A DNA stretch of 64,000 bases from positions 2,496,001 to 2,560,000 of the forward strand of contig NZ_CP047030.1 of the NCBI RefSeq assembly GCF_009796825.1, in the 5' to 3' direction. The stretch is from Algibacter sp. L3A6. Lineage in GTDB: Bacteria; Bacteroidota; Bacteroidia; Flavobacteriales; Flavobacteriaceae. This document shows, piece by piece, positions 1 through 7,773 of the stretch. The first letter of the stretch is position 1. The number at the start of each line of letters is the position of its first letter. The notes beneath the pieces were generated by a model, which was given only the letters and a program-made list of their open reading frames with translations, did not search any database and had not been told where the DNA came from. The position numbers and the translations under genes are program-made.

Positions 1-302
1 ATGTATTAGGCGGGAAAATTTCTCCAATGGATGGTATTGGTCCTCACGATTTAAATATAGAATCTTTGGTTAACAAAGTGAAAGAAGGGAAAGCTAAAGA
101 ACTTATTTTTGCATTAAGCTCTACCATGGAAGGTGATACTACAAACTTTTATATTTATAAGCAAATTCAGGATTACGATGTGTTTACATCTACTATTGCA
201 AGAGGTATTTCGGTTGGCGACGAATTAGAGTATGCCGATGAAATTACACTTGGGCGTAGTATTGTAAATAGAATACCATTTGAATCATCCTTAAAACTAT
301 AA
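1..302 (+). CDS. recR: Recombination protein RecR, C-terminal part (cut by window start)
   Basis: RecR works with RecO and RecF in loading RecA at single-strand gaps during recombinational repair. Only the last ~100 residues are present; the open frame runs in from the left edge (frame 3, first visible residues VLGGKISPMDGIGP). This stretch matches the C-terminal Toprim half of RecR (GGxxSPxDGIGPxxL, then a TNFYI segment near residue 40 of the visible part). The zinc-finger and helix-hairpin-helix parts lie outside the window. The next gene begins about 10 bases downstream, so the two may be co-transcribed. Family assignment is firm; the start is unseen. Confidence 0.93.
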   Translation, partial: VLGGKISPMDGIGPHDLNIESLVNKVKEGKAKELIFALSSTMEGDTTNFYIYKQIQDYDVFTSTIARGISVGDELEYADEITLGRSIVNRIPFESSLKL

Positions 303-312
303 ACCTTAGTAC

Positions 313-1404
313 TTGAAGCTCTCAATAGTTATTTTAAATTATAATGTGCGTTACTTTTTAGAGCTAGCTTTAAAAAGTGTAGAAGCAGCAATTTCTGATA
401 TTGATGCCGAAATTATTGTAGTTGATAATGACTCTAGTGACACAAGTTGTCAAATGGTGAAAACCATATTTCCTAAGGTTAAACTTATTGAGAATAAAGA
501 GAATTTTGGTTTTTCAAAAGGAAATAATATTGGTGTCGCCGCCGCTCAAGGCGAATATATTTGCATTCTAAATCCGGATACTGTTGTAGCAGAAGATACT
601 TTTGTGAAGCTTCTAAAGTTTGCAGAAACTAAATCTAAGCTAGGTATTGTTGGTTGTAGATTAATGAATGGGAGTGGTACATTTTTACCAGAAAGCAAAC
701 GAAATATTCCAACGGTAAAAGTTTCATTAAAAAAGATATTAGGTAACTCTCAAGATTATTATGCTAATCATTTATCTCAAGAAGATCATGGTGAGGTTAA
801 TATATTGGTAGGTGCTTTTATGCTGATCAAAAAAAGTGTTTATAACACTGTTGGTGGTTTTGATGAAGATTACTTTATGTACGGTGAAGATATAGATTTG
901 TCATATAAAGTACTAACGGCTGGGTATAAGAATTACTATTATGGCGAAACTACAGTGGTTCACTTTAAAGGTGAAAGCACTTTAAAAGATCGCAATTATG
1001 CGCGCCGATTCTTTGGTGCTATGCAAATTTTTTACGAAAAGCACTTTAAGCAAAACCTTGTATTCGACATAGTTGTTTGGTTGGGTATTAAATTGGCTTT
1101 TATTTTTAGAAAAAGAAATAAAAAAACATATAAAGCTATTTCAGAATTTGTGTTTGTTTCAAATGTCATGAATAAAGCCTTGGAAGCTAAATTACCTATA
1201 AAGTTAAGTTTTGAAGATCAATTATCTTCAATTGAACATAATGCTGAGGTGATTTTCGATGCGAACACAATGACATATAAAGATATTATTGAATTTATTA
1301 AAACCTCTGATAAAGAGTTAACTTATAAAATATTACCAAACCAATCTAATTTTATTTTGGGTAGTAATGATGGATTTAGTCAGGGAGAAGTTATAATTTT
1401 ATAA
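313..1404 (+). CDS. Family 2 glycosyltransferase (rhamnosyltransferase-like)
   Basis: A 363-aa GT-A fold glycosyltransferase that should move a sugar from a nucleotide-sugar donor to a cell-surface glycan acceptor. The N terminus shows the GT2 pattern: LSIVILNYN at residues 3-11, a VVDNDSSD donor-binding motif near 36-43, a metal-site NPDT near 91-94, and a catalytic-loop EDIDLSYK around 192-199. The last ~100 residues are an extension I do not recognise. The start is TTG: no ATG gives the conserved beta-strand 1, and TTG lies 10 bases after the recR stop. Acceptor and donor cannot be told from sequence. Confidence 0.88.
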   Translation: MKLSIVILNYNVRYFLELALKSVEAAISDIDAEIIVVDNDSSDTSCQMVKTIFPKVKLIENKENFGFSKGNNIGVAAAQGEYICILNPDTVVAEDTFVKLLKFAETKSKLGIVGCRLMNGSGTFLPESKRNIPTVKVSLKKILGNSQDYYANHLSQEDHGEVNILVGAFMLIKKSVYNTVGGFDEDYFMYGEDIDLSYKVLTAGYKNYYYGETTVVHFKGESTLKDRNYARRFFGAMQIFYEKHFKQNLVFDIVVWLGIKLAFIFRKRNKKTYKAISEFVFVSNVMNKALEAKLPIKLSFEDQLSSIEHNAEVIFDANTMTYKDIIEFIKTSDKELTYKILPNQSNFILGSNDGFSQGEVIIL

Positions 1405-1446
1405 TAGTATTATGAGATTTATTTAAGGAATTTGCTGATTTTTCAT

Positions 1447-1454
1447 TAATTTTG
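1447..1454 (+). promoter_or_regulatory. -7 box (TAATTTTG) for the E2 gene
   Basis: TAATTTTG fits the Bacteroidota TAnnTTTG -7 consensus and lies 37 bases before the E2 start codon. No TTG sits at the ideal ~19-base spacing upstream, so the -33 element is weak or absent. Confidence 0.4.
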
Positions 1455-1491
1455 CAGTCTAAATTTAAAAAACAAGTATTTTATTATTAAT

Positions 1492-2817
1492 ATGGCAAAG
1501 TTTGAACTAAAGTTACCTAAAATGGGAGAAAGCGTTGCTGAGGCAACAATTACCTCTTGGTTAAAAGAAGTTGGAGATACTATCGAATTAGACGAGGCAG
1601 TTCTTGAAATTGCTACCGATAAGGTGGATAGCGAAGTCCCGAGTGAATTTGAAGGTGTTTTAGTAGAAAAGTTTTTCAATGTTGATGATGTTGTTCAGGT
1701 AGGTGAGGTTTTAGCAATAATTGAAACTGATGGTGATCTTGAAGGTGCTAGTGATACTGCAACGGCTTCTACGAAAGTAGAAGATACAGAGCAACAAGCT
1801 GCCGAACAAATAGAGCAAACTATAAGTATAGCTAAAGAAACTGTAGCTCCGATAGTTTCTAATGAAACGCGTTTTTATTCGCCGCTAGTTAAAAATATAG
1901 CAAAAGCAGAAGGAATCTCTCAAGAAGATTTGGACGCTATTGTTGGTACGGGTAAAGATAACCGAGTTACAAAAACAGATATATTAAATTATATTGATAA
2001 TAGAGGTGCAACTCCGGTTGTGAATAATATTAAAACAGAAACTCCTGTTGCTGCAAAGTCGGAAACTGTAAAACCAAAAGAAGCTGCTAAATCAGTTGTC
2101 TCTAATGGTGAAGATGAAATTATTGAAATGACTAGGATGGGTAAATTAGTTGCGCACCATATGCAAGCGTCAATTCAAACTTCTGCACATGTACAAAGTT
2201 TTATAGAAGCCGATGTTACTAATGTTTGGAATTGGAGAAAGAAAGTTAAAGATGGCTTTATGAAACGTGAGGGTGAAAACTTAACGTTTACACCTATTTT
2301 TATGGAAGCTATTGCAAAAGCACTTCGTGACTACCCAATGATGAATATTTCATTACAAGGTGATACTATAATAAAGAAGAAAAATATAAATCTTGGTATG
2401 GCAGCTGCTTTACCAGATGGAAACTTAATTGTACCTGTTATTAAAAATGCCGATCAGCTTAATTTAGTTGGCATGACAAAACAGGTAAACGATTTAGCAA
2501 ACAGAGCACGATTAAACCAACTTAAGCCAGACGATGTGCAGGGCGGAACTTATACAGTTACTAATGTTGGAACCTTTGGTAGTATTATGGGAACACCTAT
2601 AATTAACCAGCCACAAGTTGGTATATTAGCCTTAGGAGCTATTAGAAAAGTACCTGCAGTTATCGAAACTCCTGAAGGTGATTTTATTGGTATTCGTTAC
2701 AAAATGTTTTTATCTCACTCTTACGATCATCGTGTTGTTAATGGCGCTTTGGGAGGTATGTTTGTAAAAGCTGTTAGCGATTACTTAGAAGCTTGGGATA
2801 TAAATAGAGAAATATAA
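1492..2817 (+). CDS. 2-oxo acid dehydrogenase E2 acyltransferase (lipoamide-dependent)
   Basis: The E2 core of a 2-oxo acid dehydrogenase complex (pyruvate or branched-chain type); it transfers the acyl group from lipoyl-lysine to CoA in the cytoplasm. Domains: an N-terminal lipoyl domain with the lipoylated Lys in DKVDSEV (about K44), an Ala/Thr/Glu-rich linker, a peripheral E3-binding domain at about 125-166 (SPLVKNIAKAEGI), and a catalytic domain to residue 441. The active-site signature near 413-418 reads HRVVNG, with Asn where E2 enzymes usually have Asp (HxxxDG). The gene stands alone, without E1 or E3 beside it, as is common in Flavobacteriia. Substrate class is undecided. Confidence 0.93.
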   Translation: MAKFELKLPKMGESVAEATITSWLKEVGDTIELDEAVLEIATDKVDSEVPSEFEGVLVEKFFNVDDVVQVGEVLAIIETDGDLEGASDTATASTKVEDTEQQAAEQIEQTISIAKETVAPIVSNETRFYSPLVKNIAKAEGISQEDLDAIVGTGKDNRVTKTDILNYIDNRGATPVVNNIKTETPVAAKSETVKPKEAAKSVVSNGEDEIIEMTRMGKLVAHHMQASIQTSAHVQSFIEADVTNVWNWRKKVKDGFMKREGENLTFTPIFMEAIAKALRDYPMMNISLQGDTIIKKKNINLGMAAALPDGNLIVPVIKNADQLNLVGMTKQVNDLANRARLNQLKPDDVQGGTYTVTNVGTFGSIMGTPIINQPQVGILALGAIRKVPAVIETPEGDFIGIRYKMFLSHSYDHRVVNGALGGMFVKAVSDYLEAWDINREI

Positions 2818-2821
2818 GCGT

Positions 2822-3472
2822 CTACTTATTGTAGTTGTTTATAGTATCTATAAGTGCGGTTTTTGTAGTTATATTGGTGTAAATAGACTCCTTTATTTTA
2901 AGTATAAAAACCGCGTTTTGAATATCGTAATTTGCTTGGCCTGCTTTTTTTAATAGTTTTTCTAGTTTTTGCTGATCTTCTGTAATGTCTTTAGTTTTAA
3001 ACGCTATTTGGTAAGCGCTAAATAAACTTTTGGCTTCGTTACATAACTCGCAATTTTCTGATTCAAAAATGGTGATGTCTTCGGTTTTTAAAGCTTCGTC
3101 TATATTTATTTGGATATCATTAAAATCTTTACGGAAATTTAAGCTTTGGCTAATTTTATTTACAATAAACTGCTCTTTATAGTCACCCGGCTGATCACTA
3201 AGTTTTATAAGTGTAATTAAGTGAGTTTCGCTGTTGGCAGGAATAACTTGTAGTACGGGCCTGTTGCTGCTTCTTCTGTAATCTTCGGTTTCTATGCGTA
3301 AAAAAACGGAATAGCTTACAGAGTCGCTGTTTTTGGCAAAAAACTCTAAACGCTTACCGTTTTGTTTTTTAACAAGTTCTACGTTTTCATTCTTTGTTTG
3401 CTGAGCAAAACTGAGGCAAGAAATAAAAAGTAATACAATAAAAGAATATGCTGTTTTGTGATTTCTATTCAT
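2822..3472 (-). CDS. Secreted protein with C-terminal glutaredoxin-like domain
   Basis: About 216 aa if started at the ATG at 3472; a further seven codons upstream (TTG) would precede the signal peptide without adding a recognisable feature. Residues 1-24 form a signal peptide ending FAQ, so the product is exported. The middle (~30-130) is a beta-rich region I cannot assign. Residues ~130-165 look glutaredoxin-like: a strand (ITIFES), then CELC as a CxxC active site, a helix, and a second strand. A thiol-disulfide role in the periplasm is inferred. The gene converges with the E2 gene (4 bases apart) and diverges from the exonuclease. Confidence 0.65.
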   Translation of the reverse strand: MNRNHKTAYSFIVLLFISCLSFAQQTKNENVELVKKQNGKRLEFFAKNSDSVSYSVFLRIETEDYRRSSNRPVLQVIPANSETHLITLIKLSDQPGDYKEQFIVNKISQSLNFRKDFNDIQINIDEALKTEDITIFESENCELCNEAKSLFSAYQIAFKTKDITEDQQKLEKLLKKAGQANYDIQNAVFILKIKESIYTNITTKTALIDTINNYNK

Positions 3473-3503
3473 AGTATGAACAAATTTAAACAAATTTTAA
3501 AAG

Positions 3504-3511
3504 TATATTTG
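3504..3511 (+). promoter_or_regulatory. -7 box (TATATTTG) for the DnaQ-like exonuclease
   Basis: TATATTTG matches the Bacteroidota -7 consensus TAnnTTTG and sits 20 bases upstream of the ATG at 3531, in the divergent intergenic region. The -33 position is AT-rich with no clear TTG. Confidence 0.45.
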
Positions 3512-3530
3512 TAAAAATATTTAATTAAAA

Positions 3531-4304
3531 ATGAAGTTAAACCTTACAAAACCCATTTGTTTTTTCGATTTAGAAACTACAGGGATTAATATATCTAAAG
3601 ACCGCGTAGTCGAAATTTCTATTCTTAAAGTTTACCCTAATGGAAATAAGGAAAGTAGAACTTGGTTAGTGAATCCGGAAATGACCATACCACAAGAGGT
3701 TATTGAAATTCATGGTATTAGTAATGAAAAGGTTGCTAATGAGCCAACCTTTAAAGAGTTGGCCAAGGATATTTATGGTATGATTAAAGATTCGGATTTA
3801 GGAGGATTTAATTCTAATAGATTTGATATTCCTTTATTAGCTGAAGAATTGTTGCGTGCCGATATCGATTTTGATATGAAAAGTAGCTTGGCTGTAGATG
3901 TGCAAACTATTTTTCATAAAATGGAACAACGCACATTAAGTGCTGCTTACAAATTTTATTGTAATGAAAACCTGGAAGGTGCACATAGCGCCGAGGCAGA
4001 TACTAACGCGACTTATGAAATTTTAAAAGCACAACTAGATCGATACGACGAGTTGGAAAACAGTACTAAGTTTTTAGCTGAATTTAGCTCGAGAAATAAA
4101 TTTGCTGATTTTGCAGGTTTTATAAACTATAATAAAGAAGGTGTAGAGTGTTTCTCTTTCGGAAAGCATAAAGGAAAATTAGTAACCGATGTTTTAGAGC
4201 AGGAGCCAGGTTATTTTGGTTGGTTGTTAAATGCCGATTTTCCGTTGTACACTAAAAAAGTGCTTACCGGAATTAAGTTACGTAGTTTAAATACGAAGCT
4301 TTAA
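3531..4304 (+). CDS. DnaQ-like 3'-5' exonuclease (DEDDh family)
   Basis: A 257-aa exonuclease of the DNA polymerase III epsilon-like family. Exo I (FFDLETTG, residues ~11-18) supplies the catalytic Asp and Glu; exo II is around GGFNSNRFDIPLL (~100-112); exo III is the HSAEAD pattern (~151-156) with the catalytic His and Asp. The ~80 C-terminal residues (FGKHKGKLVTDVL, then YFGWLL) resemble the small C-terminal domain often found on Bacteroidota DnaQ-like proteins. There is no polymerase partner nearby, so it could be the true epsilon subunit or a separate nuclease. Followed by ~270 bases of non-coding DNA. Confidence 0.88.
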   Translation: MKLNLTKPICFFDLETTGINISKDRVVEISILKVYPNGNKESRTWLVNPEMTIPQEVIEIHGISNEKVANEPTFKELAKDIYGMIKDSDLGGFNSNRFDIPLLAEELLRADIDFDMKSSLAVDVQTIFHKMEQRTLSAAYKFYCNENLEGAHSAEADTNATYEILKAQLDRYDELENSTKFLAEFSSRNKFADFAGFINYNKEGVECFSFGKHKGKLVTDVLEQEPGYFGWLLNADFPLYTKKVLTGIKLRSLNTKL

Positions 4305-4428
4305 AAAAGGAAGGTACTAGAAGTTGGAGTTTAGAAGAGAGACTGAAGTTTATATTGTGAAAAGGTAGAATTGGAAATAATATTTAGGTAATCGAGGGGG
4401 TACTTTTGAATACTTTATTAAGAATCTA

Positions 4429-4470
4429 GCTCACTGAAAACGGCGACTGAAAACTGAATTACTGAATACT
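4429..4470 (+). repeat. Short degenerate reiteration (actgaaaac / actgaat units)
   Basis: Directly beside the GCGTTA element lies a run of imperfect units: actgaaaac occurs twice, followed by tgaattactgaatactg. There is no open reading frame. The rest of this gap (4305-4428) shows nothing I can identify. Confidence 0.4.
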
Positions 4471-4560
4471 GCGTTAGGGATTGCAGAGAAAAGCCCACAG
4501 CCCGACGAAGGAGGTGCGAGGACTTGTAGCGTAAAGCCCGACCCGCTAGGGTAACGCCCA
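4471..4560 (-). repeat. GCGTTA-bounded intergenic element, copy 1 (short form)
   Basis: This 90-bp stretch begins GCGTTAGGGATTG and ends AAAGCCCGACCC...GTAACGCCC. Read on the minus strand it gives the order shared with copies at 19.1, 50.2 and 63.6 kb: GGGCGTTACCC, GGGTCGGGCTTT, a variable middle, then AATCCCTAACGC. It is the shortest copy and the only one inverted relative to the others. It is more GC-rich than its surroundings and carries no ORF. The 6-bp ends GCGTTA/TAACGC are inverted repeats. Confidence 0.75.
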
Positions 4561-4578
4561 AATTAAAATTTATTAAGC

Positions 4579-5190
4579 ATGAAACTTATTTGCATAGGCC
4601 GTAATTATACTGAACATATTGAAGAGTTGAATAATGAAAAGCCAACAGATCCGGTGGTATTTTTAAAACCAGACACGGCAATTTTACTAAAAAAACAGCC
4701 ATTTTTTATTCCTGATTTTTCTGATGATGTACATTATGAGGTTGAGGTTTTGGTAAAAATAAATCGTGTAGGAAAGCATATTGATAGAAAATTTGCACAC
4801 AAATATTATCAAGAAATTGGATTGGGTATAGATTTTACAGCACGCGATTTACAAGCCAAATTAAAAGCGAAAGGTTTGCCTTGGGAGAAAGCAAAAAGTT
4901 TTGATGGAGCGGCTGTTATTGGTGATTGGATTCCTGTTGAAAAGGTTGAAAATGTCGATGACATAAATTTTTCTTTAAAAAAGAACGATTTTATTGTGCA
5001 AAATGGAAATACGAGCCTTATGTTGTGGAAAATTGATGAATTAATAGAATATGTGTCTAAATATTTTACTTTAAAGATAGGAGATATTATATTTACGGGA
5101 ACGCCTGCTGGTGTAGGAAAAGTAAATGCAAACGACAAACTAAAGGGATTTATAGAAGATAAAGAATTATTTTCAATAACAGTTAAATAA
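4579..5190 (+). CDS. Fumarylacetoacetate hydrolase (FAH) family protein
   Basis: A 203-aa FAH-fold enzyme. The family hydrolyses or decarboxylates 2-oxo acids with a divalent metal (acylpyruvases, oxaloacetate decarboxylases and similar). The protein opens with the typical KLICIGRNYTEH; the metal-ligand region HYEVEVLVKI (~51-60) carries the ExE pair; DFTARDLQ and FTGTPAGVG are family signatures. It starts a three-gene run: the next ATG directly follows its stop (TAAATG), so translation is likely coupled. The true substrate is unknown. Confidence 0.87.
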   Translation: MKLICIGRNYTEHIEELNNEKPTDPVVFLKPDTAILLKKQPFFIPDFSDDVHYEVEVLVKINRVGKHIDRKFAHKYYQEIGLGIDFTARDLQAKLKAKGLPWEKAKSFDGAAVIGDWIPVEKVENVDDINFSLKKNDFIVQNGNTSLMLWKIDELIEYVSKYFTLKIGDIIFTGTPAGVGKVNANDKLKGFIEDKELFSITVK

Positions 5191-5532
5191 ATGGAACAAC
5201 ACTACAAGTTATTTAGAGTAAGAGAGCTAGCAGACAATGACGAAAGTTTTATTGCGGCGCTTGCCGAAGCATTTTTGGAAGAAGTACCGGAAGATGCAGA
5301 ACGCTTAAAAAAAGCGGTTGCCGAGAAAGATTATCAAGAAGCTTATCAGGCAGCACATAAAATGAAACCAACAATTGATTTATTTGAATTAGGTGTACTT
5401 GATACCTTAATTGAAGTACAAGATTGGGGGAAATTTACTAAAAAAGAATTGGATGTTACCGGACAACTTAATACCGTGATTACCGCAGTAGAGAGTGCCG
5501 TGGCTGAAATTAAGGCAGATTTTAATTTATAG
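5191..5532 (+). CDS. Hpt-domain-like phosphotransfer protein
   Basis: A 113-aa helical protein with the shape of a histidine phosphotransfer (Hpt) module. The segment QAAHKMKPT puts a candidate phospho-accepting His at residue 56, followed by Lys, close to the Hpt pattern HxxKG but with Pro where Gly is usual. Such modules relay phosphoryl groups between hybrid kinases and response regulators. No kinase is adjacent; the gene sits between the FAH-family gene and cinA with near-zero spacing. A relay role is inferred from the fold pattern only. Confidence 0.65.
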   Translation: MEQHYKLFRVRELADNDESFIAALAEAFLEEVPEDAERLKKAVAEKDYQEAYQAAHKMKPTIDLFELGVLDTLIEVQDWGKFTKKELDVTGQLNTVITAVESAVAEIKADFNL

Positions 5533-5535
5533 CTT

Positions 5536-6786
5536 ATGTTAGCAGAAATTATTACCATTGGAGACGAGCTGCTTATTGGGCAAGTAATAGATACTAATTC
5601 TGCTTATATTGGCAAGCAACTTAATAAAATTGGAGTTTCGGTGTACCAAATTACATCTATTCAAGATGATAAGGAACATATTCTTCAGGCCTTTAAAGAT
5701 GCTGAAAGCCGCGTAGATGTTATAATAATTACCGGTGGTTTAGGGCCAACAAAAGACGATATTACCAAAAAAACAATTGCCGAGTATTTTAATGATACTT
5801 TAATTAGAGATGATTCGGTAGAGAAAAACATACAAGATCTTTGGCATAAATACGTACGCCAAACATTATTACAAGTTAATTTAGATCAGGCGCTGGTGCC
5901 ATCTAAGGCTACAGTTTTAATGAATACTTTGGGTACAGCGCCTGGTATGTGGATGGAGAGAAATAACAAAGTTTTTGTTTCATTACCTGGTGTGCCTTTT
6001 GAAATGGAAGGCTTAATAGACCGCGAAGTGGTACCACGCATTAGAGATAAATTTGATTGTCCTTATATTTTACATCGTACCCTTTTAATTTTTGGTTTAG
6101 GTGAAAGCACTTTAGCTGCGAGAATTGAAGATTGGGAAGATGCACTACCTCCTGAAATTAAATTAGCATACTTACCAAGTTTAGGGAATATGCGCTTGCG
6201 ATTATCATCTAAAGGTTTTGATAAGAGTAAAGTAATAAGTGAGGTACAGAAACAAATTGATACCCTTATTCCTTTAATTAAAGAAGAATTTGTAGGTTTT
6301 GAGGAAGATGATGCTTCAATTGAAGCTATAATTGGAAAACAACTTACCAAAATAGGTAAAACTGTAGCTACAGCAGAAAGTTGTACAGGTGGTAAGATTG
6401 CCGAACGTTTTACGGCAAATTCTGGTGCTTCGGCATATTTTAAAGGAAGTGTAGTGAGCTATGCAACCGAATCTAAAATTAATATTTTAGGTGTTTCTAA
6501 AGAGGCTATAGATGCCGATTCTGTGGTTAGTGCAAAAGTAGCAGAATCTATGGCGAAACATGTTTTAGAATTATTTGATGTCGATTTTGCAATTGCTACA
6601 ACAGGTAATGCAGGACCAACAAAAGGTGATTCTGATGTTGAAGTAGGAACAGTTTTTATTGCGATCGCGACAAAAACTAGAGTTTATTCAGAAAAATTTA
6701 TGTTAGGCAATTTGAGATTAAAAGTAATAAATAAGGGGGCTAACAAGGCTTTTGAAATGTTATTGAAAGAAATTTTTAAAAATTGA
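5536..6786 (+). CDS. cinA: CinA family protein (nicotinamide-nucleotide amidohydrolase)
   Basis: A 416-aa two-domain protein. The N-terminal ~250 residues are the COG1058/MoCF-like domain (IITIGDELLIGQ...DTNSAYI, ITGGLGPTKDD), linked in this family to ADP-ribose or NMN-related pyrophosphatase activity. The C-terminal ~160 residues are the CinA amidohydrolase domain (TAESCTGGKIAERF near 279-292, then TGNAGPTKGD), which converts NMN to nicotinate mononucleotide in NAD salvage. The length is normal for full-length CinA. It begins 4 bases after the Hpt gene stop, probably in the same transcript. A promoter for rpmB follows downstream. Confidence 0.93.
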   Translation: MLAEIITIGDELLIGQVIDTNSAYIGKQLNKIGVSVYQITSIQDDKEHILQAFKDAESRVDVIIITGGLGPTKDDITKKTIAEYFNDTLIRDDSVEKNIQDLWHKYVRQTLLQVNLDQALVPSKATVLMNTLGTAPGMWMERNNKVFVSLPGVPFEMEGLIDREVVPRIRDKFDCPYILHRTLLIFGLGESTLAARIEDWEDALPPEIKLAYLPSLGNMRLRLSSKGFDKSKVISEVQKQIDTLIPLIKEEFVGFEEDDASIEAIIGKQLTKIGKTVATAESCTGGKIAERFTANSGASAYFKGSVVSYATESKINILGVSKEAIDADSVVSAKVAESMAKHVLELFDVDFAIATTGNAGPTKGDSDVEVGTVFIAIATKTRVYSEKFMLGNLRLKVINKGANKAFEMLLKEIFKN

Positions 6787-6797
6787 TAAAAAATTGG

Positions 6798-6827
6798 TTG
6801 TCATACCGTAAAGATTTTATATATTTG
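6798..6827 (+). promoter_or_regulatory. Promoter of rpmB-rpmG-DUF4295 (TTG-N19-TATATTTG)
   Basis: TTG at 6798-6800 and TATATTTG at 6820-6827 are separated by exactly 19 bases, the preferred Bacteroidota primary-sigma layout (-33 TTG, -7 TAnnTTTG). Transcription would begin just downstream, leaving a leader of about 30 bases before rpmB. Confidence 0.7.
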
Positions 6828-6865
6828 CACCTCGATTTTAAGCAACAAAATTAAAGTTATATAGA

Positions 6866-7105
6866 ATGTCAAGAGTTTGTGAACTTACAGGAAAGAAGGC
6901 GATGGTTGGAAACAACGTGTCTCATGCATTAAACAGAACTAAACGCAAATTCAATGCGAATTTAGTAAAGAAACGTTTTTACCTTCCAGAAGAAGACAGC
7001 TGGATAACTTTAAAGGTTTCAACATCTGCTTTAAAAACAATTAATAAAATAGGTATTTCTGCAGCAATTAAAGATGCAAAATCTAAAGGATTTTTAACGA
7101 AGTAA
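6866..7105 (+). CDS. rpmB: 50S ribosomal protein L28
   Basis: A 79-aa bL28 of normal length, a structural protein of the large ribosomal subunit. Recognised from SRVCELTGKKAMVGNNVSHA at the N terminus followed by NRTKRKFNANL. It heads a small ribosomal operon with rpmG (25 bases away) and the DUF4295 gene, with its own consensus promoter upstream. The first CxxC of zinc-binding L28 variants is not seen. Confidence 0.97.
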   Translation: MSRVCELTGKKAMVGNNVSHALNRTKRKFNANLVKKRFYLPEEDSWITLKVSTSALKTINKIGISAAIKDAKSKGFLTK

Positions 7106-7130
7106 TTCGCTGTATTAAAAATATAAAGAA

Positions 7131-7313
7131 ATGGCAAAAAGAGGCAATAGAATACAGGTGATATTAGAATGTACAGAGCATAAAGAATCTGGTCAAGCGG
7201 GTACTTCTCGTTACATTACTACTAAGAATAAAAAGAACACGCCAGATAGAATGGAGATTAAGAAATTTAATCCTATCCTTAAGCGTATGACAGTTCATAA
7301 AGAAATTAAATAA
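7131..7313 (+). CDS. rpmG: 50S ribosomal protein L33
   Basis: A 60-aa bL33 of the large subunit. The sequence (KRGNRIQVILECTEHK near the start, RYITTKNKKNTPDRMEIKKF) is typical. Only one Cys is present, so this is the zinc-free (C-minus) form rather than the four-cysteine zinc form. It lies between rpmB and the DUF4295 gene in the conserved Bacteroidota order. Confidence 0.97.
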   Translation: MAKRGNRIQVILECTEHKESGQAGTSRYITTKNKKNTPDRMEIKKFNPILKRMTVHKEIK

Positions 7314-7362
7314 TTAGAAGTTTTAGCAATAAAATTTCAAATACCTTAAAAATATATAGGTC

Positions 7363-7515
7363 ATGGCAAAGAAATCCGTAGCATCATTACAAACAGGATC
7401 TAAAAGATTAACAAAAGCAATAAAAATGGTAAAGTCTCCAAAAACTGGAGCTTACATGTTTGTTGAATCTATCATGAATCCAGAACAAGTAAGTGACTTT
7501 TTAGCTAAAAAGTAA
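7363..7515 (+). CDS. DUF4295 small protein
   Basis: A 50-residue basic protein (first residues MAKKSVASLQTGSKRL, ending DFLAKK). It matches the DUF4295 family, which in Bacteroidota is found directly after rpmG. Eleven Lys/Arg residues and the ribosomal-operon position suggest an association with the ribosome or RNA, but no function is established that I know of. The gene is 49 bases after rpmG and is closed by a strong terminator at 7541-7570. Confidence 0.85.
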   Translation: MAKKSVASLQTGSKRLTKAIKMVKSPKTGAYMFVESIMNPEQVSDFLAKK

Positions 7516-7540
7516 TTTACAGTGTTATACAATATTAAAA

Positions 7541-7570
7541 GCTGCTTTCGTTTTCGAAAGCAGCTTTTTT
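7541..7570 (+). terminator. Rho-independent terminator of the rpmB-rpmG-DUF4295 operon
   Basis: A perfect 10-bp stem (GCTGCTTTCG / CGAAAGCAGC) with a TTTT loop is followed by six T residues. Confidence 0.9.
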
Positions 7571-7683
7571 ATTTTTATATTTGAATAGGTTAATTTAACT
7601 GACACATTAGCAGTAAAAAAATGTGGTAAGGATTTTGACAAGAGTAATTAGGAACGTGCTACGAAAAAACATTTATGTAAAAG

Positions 7684-7691
7684 TAACTTTG
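7684..7691 (+). promoter_or_regulatory. -7 box (TAACTTTG) for ftsY
   Basis: TAACTTTG fits TAnnTTTG and lies about 80 bases before the ftsY start, in the gap after the ribosomal-operon terminator. No TTG is present at the ideal -33 spacing. Confidence 0.4.
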
Positions 7692-7773
7692 TTTAATTTA
7701 TGATAACGAACCTAACAATTAAAGTAGAAATATAAAGAGCATAACCACTCTATAACTAACAACTAGCAAGAAA

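Noticed and set aside
4471..4560. GCGTTA element as an insertion sequence
   Set aside because: Far too short for a transposase, no ORF, and no evident target-site duplication; kept as a repeat of unknown nature.
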